A stretch of DNA of 64,000 nucleotides from Symsagittifera roscoffensis. Its lineage: Eukaryota > Xenacoelomorpha > Acoela > Convolutidae. This document shows positions 56,647-64,000 of the stretch, piece by piece (positions within the stretch are counted from its first letter, which is position 1; each line of letters begins with the position of its first letter). The translations under genes and the position numbers were made by a program. The stretch is taken from the NCBI RefSeq assembly GCF_963678635.1, contig NC_087062.1:99191705-99255704 (forward strand), read 5' to 3'. The notes beneath the pieces are model-generated. The model had not been told where the DNA came from, made no database searches, and saw only the letters and a list, made by a program, of their open reading frames with translations.

Positions 56647-57429
56647 TTTAACCATCGTATTTCATTCGATACAAAAGGACCAATTTCACCATCCTCTGAA
56701 GGAAACTCCTACATTATTGTAATTGTTGATGCATTTACACATTATCTAGCACTCAACCCAGTACCACATTGTAACGCTTATTATGCTTACACAACACTTT
56801 ATGAACACTGGATAGCTAAATTCGGATTACCCGAAATCTTAGTTACAGACAACGGTACAGAATTCATAAATAATGAAATCATCACACTATGTCACTTGTA
56901 TAATATCAAACACAAACCACGTACATCTCATGCACCTTGGACAAACGGTTTAGTCGAAGGTATGAACCGTTCACTACAAGAATATCTTAGATGTATCATA
57001 AATGGAAATGATACAAGATACACAGAATTGTCAGCAGATGCAAAATTATTTCCCTTAGCATACAATTCACAAATTACGACAACTCTAGGAATGTCACCAT
57101 ACCAAATGGTTTTTAATCAAAAGCCACGTAAACCAATTATGTTTACAGCAAACTCTCATAAAAATGCACAAGGTCATTGCCAACCAAATAAAGACTCAGT
57201 TTGTTATAACCTACCTTTACACACGCATGATGAAGATCATTTTCATCACCCACAAATCCTTAAATTAGCCTCCGGTACACACACCGAATGGATTTTAAAT
57301 AGAGATAAAAAACACAATGAAATTTACCAAAGAATAACAAAAAAATTGTTACAAAGGCAAAACATTAACGAACAAATTAATTCACGCTTTACACCAGCCT
57401 CAGATTTAAAATTGGAACATTTGTCTTAA
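56647..57429 (+). pseudogene. pol: Integrase catalytic core
   Basis: In frame after the previous TAA. Carries the DDE triad: FDTKGP (first Asp), VTDNGTEF (second Asp) and NGLVEGMNRSLQEY (Glu). YNSQITTTLGMSPYQMVFNQ is the usual post-core signature. Frame 1 closes at 57427-57429; the C-terminal domain is in another frame starting about 57405, so a frameshift lies there. Confidence 0.88.
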
Positions 57430-57953
57430 TACCTAATTTTAATACACAAAAAGGAATTTCTAAGACTAAAAAATTACAACCCCTTCGCAAAGGACCATAC
57501 CAAATAATTGCCAAACCCACTGACGTAACATATAAAATCACCGATTCAGACCAAAAAGAAATTGTTCAACATCGAAACAATCTAATGCCTTACTACCCAA
57601 AAGAATACGCACTACGCGAATTAATTCAATTATATTCTTTCACAGGTTTAAAATTTATTCAAAATGACCCACATACGGAAAATGAAATAAATGAACAAAA
57701 CGACATTCACCTTGAAAAACAAAATAAAAAACCAATTACAACCCAAAACAATACAAAAAAGCTAGATCAAAAAATACCTCAAAAAGAAAGGAAAAATAGA
57801 AAAATGATAGAAAAAATTATACCACAAGAACAAGTCGAGAAATCAGAACATAGAGAGTCATCACGACTTAGAAATCAACCACGTAAAAACTACAAAACAT
57901 TCATCCCACAATCTAAAATATTAAAGAAAAATGAATTTCAAAAACAGTTTTAA
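57405..57953 (+). pseudogene. pol: Integrase C-terminal domain and basic tail
   Basis: The shifted frame gives IGTFVLIPNF, LQPLRKGPYQIIAKP, YKITDSD and a HRNNLMPYYP motif, the small barrel (GPY/F) module of Gypsy integrases. A Lys/Glu/Gln-rich tail rich in QKIPQKERK-type basic residues follows. Confidence 0.8.
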
Positions 57954-58546
57954 TTTTAAAATTAATAATCTTTGCACCTCTGAATCATTTTGAACTTTCA
58001 TTTTTCAAAATAACATGCTGACAAACACGCAACTTTTCTTGTTAAAAATTAGCCAATAGGATCCATTCCATCCGTCACCTTCTATAATTATAACACAAAC
58101 CAATTAGACGAAAGATATTAAACTCCAGGCATATCTATAACTATAACTTTACAACCTCCAGGTCAAAAACAAGCAAACTACTCATACTTGACAACTAAAA
58201 TAAATACCACCATAATATCATACCCCTCCTTTATCTAATAACGCAAAGATCAACAATATTTTCCCAACTTAGACCTCAAAAACCCCCCAACCAAAAAAAA
58301 TAAATTAGCCTAAAGTGAAAACACGACCATATCAATTTAGCTTAAAGTACAAAAATCTCAAAAATACTCCAGACCACCTGACAAATAAAAATAAAGCAAA
58401 GAAGACCTCGCGAACACCATAAAATTCGCCCCCAATAATTTTTCACAAAATTCAACCCAGTTGTCAAAAAATCAAAAAATAATTCGACCACACTTGAAAA
58501 TCGCCCCAAACAACAAAAAATATTCGACCAAGAAGCCATTTCTTAA
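57954..58546 (+). other. Retroelement pol-env spacer
   Basis: A-rich, all plus frames closed repeatedly. The open minus-strand frame at 58342-58539 mirrors the G-poor plus strand and is not called. Confidence 0.4.
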
Positions 58547-58774
58547 ATGCTCTTCTCTCGATCAGTGAATACAATTTTCAACATTTTCATAAACTTTTTA
58601 ACAATACTTAAACTTTTATTCATATTTCTCTTTGATACTTTTGAAGCTTTTATAATAATTTTAATCATTTTTTGCAATATTTTTTTAATTTTCTACTCCC
58701 TATTTGAAATATATCTCCAACTTTCCCAAATCATTGACCATATTCACAGGTACGATAACCCAAAGTTTATTTAA
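58547..58774 (+). CDS. Small hydrophobic membrane ORF in retroelement
   Basis: 75 residues with two hydrophobic stretches (INFLTILKLLFIFLFDTF and FIIILIIFCNIFLIFYSLF), no cysteine-rich fold and no recognised family. Ends TAA immediately before the next ATG in the same frame (TTTAAATGATA). Could be a viroporin-like accessory, or one piece of a longer stop-broken ORF. Confidence 0.4.
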   Translation: MLFSRSVNTIFNIFINFLTILKLLFIFLFDTFEAFIIILIIFCNIFLIFYSLFEIYLQLSQIIDHIHRYDNPKFI

Positions 58775-58939
58775 ATGATACGAACCATTTTTAGTAGAAC
58801 ACATATTTTTTTACTATTTGTAATTTTTATAACATTTTTATCATCCCTAATATTGACAATATACAAATGTATAAAAAAGGCAATCATAACATTTGCCTTA
58901 GCAACAATCCTTTTAATTCTTTTCCTTGAAGAATACTAG
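58775..58939 (+). CDS. Second small membrane ORF
   Basis: 54 residues, starting MIRTIFSRTHIFLLFVIFIT and containing two membrane-length segments. Ends TAG, but the same frame continues open into the ORF X text, so the TAG may be a mutated sense codon and this segment the membrane anchor of ORF X. Confidence 0.4.
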   Translation: MIRTIFSRTHIFLLFVIFITFLSSLILTIYKCIKKAIITFALATILLILFLEEY

Positions 58940-60206
58940 AATAAACATAAATTTTTTCACTCAATCAGACAACCTTCAAAAATTGCTAACCAACAATCAC
59001 ACAGTCAGTCTTCACCGACATCATCCCAAGAAAACCCGACAAAACCTACAACTACCCAAAACCCCCAAACATCCACACGAATTTCTTTCCAAGATAACCC
59101 ATACACTTTTGAAGAACGACACGCTCGCTTATCTGAACCATTAGAACCAGTTCAGCGACAGGCACCCCTAAGTGAACCAACATGTAACTTGTACCCAACA
59201 TTACCACAAGAATTAACTAGAAAATGAAATATTAGTCAAAACCAAAATACAGTTGAAATAAATAGACAAATTATACATCCACGACGAAATAGAAATTTTC
59301 AAACCCCCCGAGTTCATTTTGATATACCCCAATCCCCATCACCAAGTACTCCAGAAAACCCAATTAGCATACTACCGGAAACCCCTACACTTCTTTCACA
59401 ACGTATCACCTAAAGTATACCCTCAGATTACTTAGGTTCAACACCAACATCTGAAAAAATACGTGACAATCCCTTTAACCCCCCCCCCCCCCAACCAAAC
59501 ATCACGACTACCATATTGGACAACACACTCATTCACACAACAAGGTGAACCAAATTTAATAAATGACCCAATAGATATTTCTACGGATACAACAACATCA
59601 TCATCACTACCAGAAACATTATCACTACCATCAACACCATCAATCAGCCAGATTTCACCGACGCCTTTCCCCCTAAATTTTCCAAATAACCTCGACGCTA
59701 GATATCGAGAATAATCATCAACAAATATCCCTTTAAGATTAGATTGGAACACGTTCACAGCACCCCCACCATTATTTGGACAACATCCAGAAAGTAACCG
59801 ACTCCACAATTGGGCACTCCATAGACTACAATATAGACAAGGCATCCACGAAGACATTCGTGACCATAACATCAAAATACTCCAACAAAATAGTCTACAA
59901 TTAAAATTTGAAATCACGTTTAAACTTAACAACATTGCTCAACATCCTTACCCATTAAACCCACCCAATATAACAGCTCAATCACTACCACCACCATTCA
60001 TAACAACTGAAGTAATATATAAATACGACAGATATACCAAAAAGACAATTGGTTACATCACATTTTATAACCAGGATTATCATACACATATATATTCTAA
60101 AAATTTTGATACTTCAACAATTCCTTTTTCTAATAATTTCCGATCAGAACACAAATCCTTCTCCCCGCACAGGACCCCAGGACTTATTAGTAACACGCTA
60201 CGATTG
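58940..60206 (+). pseudogene. Accessory ORF X between pol and env (disordered, broken)
   Basis: No family recognised. 58940-59490 reads Ser/Thr/Pro/Gln-rich text (e.g. SQENPTKPTTTQNPQTSTR, LSEPLEPVQRQAPLSEP) with TGA at 59225 and TAA at 59411. A C run near 59478-59492 shifts the frame. From 59463 the frame reads LPETLSLPSTPSISQ, TAA at 59712, then a more ordered part (HNWALHRLQYRQGIHEDIRD, LQLKFEITFKLNNI, KKTIGYITFYNQDYH) to TGA at ~60204, overlapping the env start. It may be a structural or matrix-like accessory protein; function unknown. Confidence 0.45.
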
Positions 60207-61152
60207 TGAAGAAAATGAACAAAAAACACTACACAAATATGCAATAAATCAAGTATCACAATGCGAAACGGAACCACAAGCTATAGAAACTACAAATGTA
60301 ATAGCGACACTGTATTCAAAAGCCCGAGCAACAACAGTCGCAGGATATAAATTTACAGCAACCTTTTCCGAAAAGGAAGTACACTGTTCACAAGTTTCAA
60401 ACGGAAATAAAAACCGACTTGATCACGAATCATTCTACCAAAGTAATATAGAACGACTTCTACATCTAAATCCCGATGATTGTACAAACGAGCTACTCAG
60501 ATTAAATATCACAAGAAATAAAAACACCGACAGAAAACTAGTATATTTTCAAGTCTTTGCCGATTCTGTTTATCCAGTAGAACTTGAAAGATATCAAGGA
60601 CATATAAAACTAGATGAAAAATACCCATACAACGGCGCACACGGAAGATTAACTTATGACATACACGATAAGCACTGGATACCACACATTGGTATAAATA
60701 ATTCATCAAACTGCAAAGTAGACACAAAAATTAAAGGATATCAAGAAATAATGTTTTTCGATTGGAAAATACAACTCGAAAAAATACAACTCACACGAGA
60801 TTTATCCGACAACACAATGATCTATCAAGGAATTAGATTACCTTGTAAAAACGATCAAGGTTATTGTGATCCTACAACACGGACACAAGCAACAATTGTT
60901 TGGTTTCCCGAAGATACATGCACAACATTTCAAGTAGCAAAAATACACGCTCGAATGATAAAACTTCACGAAAAATATTTTATACAATCAATTCTATATG
61001 AACAAGTCCATCCATCACGAAAACAAAGTACTGATTTTCGAAATCTCCATAATATAGAAAATAAATTAACACGTTTCCAAATATATCAAGAAACAGAAAT
61101 CGCATGCAAATACAGAAACCACTTCACAAAACACAATATTCTGAAATATTAG
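60049..61152 (+). pseudogene. env: Envelope-like glycoprotein, N-terminal part
   Basis: 367 codons with a hydrophobic N-terminus (HIYILKILILQQFLFLII) that fits a signal peptide. An ectodomain follows with at least nine cysteines (contexts RYDCEE, SQCETE, VHCSQ, DDCTN, LPCKND, GYCDP, DTCTT) and N-glycosylation sequons such as NIT and NSS. The position after integrase and the cysteine pattern fit an invertebrate Gypsy-type env. The frame ends at TAG (61150) while the protein continues in the overlapping frame from 61104, so a frameshift lies in the overlap. Confidence 0.65.
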
Positions 61153-61955
61153 TTGAATACGAAAAAGGTTTCGACATGACCACTGGAAAAATAAAAATTG
61201 ACCCTTATTCCACAGGTCACCCTCTACATGAAGGAACAGCATATATACCAGTTAACTTTCAAAAAAGTAATGGTCAACCTGATGGAAAACTAAAGCCACA
61301 TGACAGTAGAAGCACACGTTTACAAGAACTATCACTAATGAATAATACTTATTTTGGTAATATCCACTATGATATTCACTTAGATATGAAGTTAGACTAC
61401 ACGATTAGTCGAATTTTTCAAGAAATGTCACTCTCCGAATTAGAAATACTTCACCAACTATGCGAATTAGAAAGGACACAAATCCTACAATCACTCGCAC
61501 TAGCAGTGTTAAAAATACCCTACGCAGGATATTTATTATCAGGAAATAGATCAAATTTTCTAGACTACGAAGGAAACATTTTATTGTTTTATACTTGTAC
61601 CAAAAAAGTATCACCACTATATGTTTTTGAAGATAAACGCTATAAAAGAATCCCTGTCTTTTATAAAAATAAGGTACATTTTGTTGACACACTTTCAAGA
61701 CCAACATATTTTTGGGATACCGCAGTCCCATGTGGATCAAATAATAGCCACAATGTAGTACAATTGAACCCTGATGAAGATAAATATTATCTTCTTACTC
61801 CATACCCCAGGTTAATGCAATCACTCAAAAAATTTTCACCCAAAAGCATCAGAGCTATTGTTGTAATCCAAATATTGATTTACAATCAATTGGAATATAT
61901 TCAAAATCAGATATCCAACACCACATTAGAACACAACAATTCCAAGAATTATTAA
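61104..61955 (+). pseudogene. env: Envelope-like glycoprotein, middle part
   Basis: Continues the ectodomain in a second frame. Features are a leucine-rich helical stretch (SLSELEILHQLCELERTQIL), a cysteine pair region (LFYTCTKKVSPLY, AVPCGSNNSHN) and a YFWDTAVPC segment. A further frame change occurs near 61857, so the last ~30 codons of this frame are probably not native. Confidence 0.6.
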
Positions 61956-62155
61956 CACAAATGGACACTATACAAAGACAATCAATTGACCAAAACTTAC
62001 GCAAACTTGCCGAAACTGCAGGATTTGCAGATATCTATACACAAGATTATAGCGGATATTTTAAAGACATTAAAGACTATATATATCTAAACGGTGAAAA
62101 ATACAGACCACAAGATGTTTCACCTATAAATATTTTTAAGCTTTGTTACACTTAA
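61858..62155 (+). pseudogene. env: Envelope-like glycoprotein, membrane-proximal part
   Basis: Third frame: IGIYSKSDIQHHIRTQQF, a Gln-rich heptad-like stretch (MDTIQRQSIDQNLRKLAE) and YTQDYSGYFKDIKDY. The frame closes at a TAA at 62153. Consistent with a helical stem before the membrane anchor. Confidence 0.5.
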
Positions 62156-62702
62156 AATTGAAATTCTCGATTTTCTAGGATGGCCCTATTACATCTTAGA
62201 AAAATTAACTGTCCTATACGCAATGTTTAACTTTATAAGATTTCTTTTTTCACTTTTAAAAGGAATCTATAACACATGCGCTATACACACTCAATTAAAT
62301 AGACAAGCAAGTGTAGCACGCATACTATTTGCAGGATTTTTTGGAATTTTTTCATCATCAATAAACAAAATTCTTCTAGATGCACAAATAAAAGAATATA
62401 ATACAAAAATATCGACAAGACAGAACACATACGACGAAGAACATAATAACATAGAAGTAACACCTACCGCACCACAGTTGCCACCCCTACCACATAACCA
62501 TCCATTATCATTAGTTCCACGTAATTTCCGAAACCTAGCAATAACACATAACACAAATTTTAGACAAAACATATCGCAAAGTCCCATACAACATAAAATG
62601 ACACATCATTCACAAGATGATAATACATATGAACAAATTATAGAACAAACCCATACCACCGCTTTTCAGTCTCAAAATAATCATTTTTTTAGCCCACGAT
62701 GA
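62154..62702 (+). pseudogene. env: Envelope-like membrane anchor and cytoplasmic tail
   Basis: From the frame switch near 62154: WPYYILEKLTVLYAMFNFIR and FLFSLLKGIY (membrane-embedded), a second hydrophobic patch (ILFAGFFGIFSSSINKILL), then a polar tail with PTAPQLPPLPHNHPLSLVP. The PPLP-type proline motif is the kind used to recruit host adaptors, but this is inference. Ends at TGA 62700-62702. Confidence 0.5.
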
Positions 62703-64000
62703 GCCGAAAACTTGGATCCCTACACAGCTCAAATTCCCATCCCACCAACCTCCACACTCCAATCCTAATAATCCCACATTTTGCTTTCCCGCCACCCAAT
62801 TTTCCAACTATTAATATATCATCAAGCATGAATTCGGATACTAATTCAGATATTTCAGTTTTATACTCCATTTCACAACTTAATAACCCTAATATAGAAA
62901 CCCCTGACAAATTTGCAGACTCCGAACCATCTCCATCCAATAATTTTCAAACCAACTCCTCAGTTTTTTCAAAACCCCTTTTTCAACCGATCCCACCAAA
63001 TAACCCACTCCCATCCGTTTCTACTCCTTCTTATGCTTCACAAGTAACCCCAACCTATTCTCCATTTCATTCCGACCGATCATCTAATAATTCTCCAGAT
63101 AACCCCCAAATCTCCCAGGAACTCGATAATTTTATCACCCTACAACAACAGCTAATACACCCTAACACCCTCACTATAAATCAAATTTCATCCACAATAG
63201 AATCCTCAAACCCACCTACTCCTACAACCTCCTCAGCTTACACTGCATCATAAGCAAAATCATCCACATCCACCGAATCATCAAATAGCACTCACCGAGC
63301 TTATCGCACTTTTAAAAGAAAATTCTCGAACCATCCATTCCCGACCAAACCAGGAACAGCCTGCGAATATATTAATCATCCACACCACACCAACACGAAA
63401 GATTTTCTAGCAATCACCTTACCCTCATTCCCACAATTTACTTTATACACACCTAACGACACTAACGACTCACGTAGTTTTGTAGATGAACATGTTTTAA
63501 TGCCAACACTTCATTGGACAGCATAATACCATTTTACTAATCCCCTTTGCCTGCCACTATCTAGTACTCATAACGATATAGAAAAGAATAAAGATATGCT
63601 ATACAGACTCACCGCAACACTAACACCTAGACAATTTACTTATATAGGATATAAAAAATCACTAAAAACATTCACTGCACCCCGAGCTAACGAATTTACA
63701 ATAGAATATTACGACCATAATAACATCCGAACTAATCAAGACCAATTTCTAGACGACGACCGCTTCGCTAACCCACAACTAACAGAAAAATTCTTCATCA
63801 AAACGTCATATGTATTCACACTTAATATTTTTGATAGAAAATATGATCACATCATTTCTGAAGCACTAATTGATATTCAAGCTTACGAAAGTTTTAAAGA
63901 AAAATTTCAGTTATTTTCACTAACCTTTCACTTCCTTGCACCACATGAACGCGATTTGCACTGTTCACACGACATTAAGTTACGCACTAAACAGACTCAT
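62699..64000 (+). pseudogene. Accessory ORF Y downstream of env (two in-frame TAA)
   Basis: The ATG at 62699 overlaps the env stop by four bases (ATGA). The same frame runs to the window edge, 434 codons, interrupted only by TAA at 63251 and 63524. The first ~190 codons are Ser/Pro/Thr/Asn-rich and disordered. The later part is ordered, with FPQFTLYTPNDTNDSRSFVD, MLYRLTATLTPRQFTYIGYK, FFIKTSYVFTLNIFDRKYDH and FKEKFQLFSLTFHFLAPHER. No family recognised. The layout (disordered N-terminus then beta-rich text) echoes ORF X, so the two may be related. Confidence 0.5.

Larger units (their letters stand above)
49045..64000 (+). mobile_element. Giant Ty3/Gypsy-like env-bearing retroelement (3' end off window)
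   Basis: The element starts TGTAAG, the TG expected for an LTR, exactly where tandem unit C is interrupted, so the 5' boundary is well placed. Order: 1.6 kb 5' region; Gag (50662); protease, RT, RNase H and integrase (to 57953); small membrane ORFs; accessory ORF X; envelope-like region (60049-62702); accessory ORF Y (from 62699). At least 14.96 kb lies in the window and no second LTR is reached, so the element is larger than typical Gypsy elements. The sense strand is A-rich and G-poor throughout, unlike the flanks. Many stops, frameshifts and altered active sites show that this copy is defective. Confidence 0.85.

Noticed and set aside
58342-59935. Minus-strand frames of 65-165 codons in the retroelement
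   Set aside because: Open only because the plus strand is G-poor and C-containing; plus-strand coding text explains the region.
52480-63526. Host uses a genetic code with TAA/TAG as Gln
   Set aside because: The pyranose oxidase and DEG/ENaC exons end cleanly at TAG and TAA, and the retroelement also has frameshifts, so decay is the simpler reading.

Overview
This is a eukaryotic, AT-rich, repeat-laden window from an invertebrate animal. A nematode is my best guess, because the introns have TTTCAG/TTGCAG/TGTAG acceptors, some candidate introns are only 38-82 nt, and a DEG/ENaC channel exon is present. A tardigrade, mite or other small invertebrate cannot be excluded. There are no bacterial-style operons. 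Long reading frames are rare except in transposons, so host genes had to be found from splice signals, phase matching and protein-family motifs.

Layout. 1-13 kb: non-coding DNA with two diverged ~1 kb duplicate blocks, three hAT-type MITEs and short foldback elements, ending in a 1.9 kb element built from ATCGATTTAAA arrays. 13-18 kb: MITEs, a 1.66 kb nested palindrome and a (GTAT)n microsatellite. 18.1-18.45 kb: a possible small secreted-peptide gene on the minus strand. 21.5-25.3 kb: a dead non-LTR retrotransposon (LINE) with endonuclease and reverse transcriptase remnants. 25.9-29.5 kb: more inverted-repeat elements, including two MITEs with exact 8-bp target duplications. 29.5-37.1 kb: the best host gene, a split pyranose 2-oxidase (GMC flavoenzyme) on the plus strand in at least four exons. 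Its introns are packed with repeats, its 5' end is missing or disrupted, and two 1-nt frameshifts lie in homopolymers. 37.6-40.2 kb: minus-strand exons, including the last exon of a DEG/ENaC sodium channel. 40.3-49.0 kb: a foldback element with a GC-rich core, GGATTCC-type arrays, and a ~3 kb unit present twice plus a third partial copy.

49,045-64,000: a very large Ty3/Gypsy-like, env-bearing retroelement (provirus-like) interrupts the third copy of that 3 kb unit and runs off the right end of the window. Its order is 5' region, Gag, an Asn/Arg/Ser/Tyr-rich tail, protease, RT, RNase H, integrase, small membrane ORFs, a disordered accessory ORF (X), an envelope-like glycoprotein region, then a further accessory ORF (Y) beginning in an ATGA overlap with the end of env. 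Its sense strand is strikingly A-rich and G-poor. It is broken by stops and frameshifts and has substitutions in the protease and RT active sites, so this copy looks inactive.

The two most interesting items are the intron-containing pyranose oxidase in an animal-type genome (family known mainly from fungi and bacteria) and the oversized retroelement with extra genes on both sides of env. A third theme is that much of the repeat content shares one architecture: short satellite-like motifs arranged as inverted arms.
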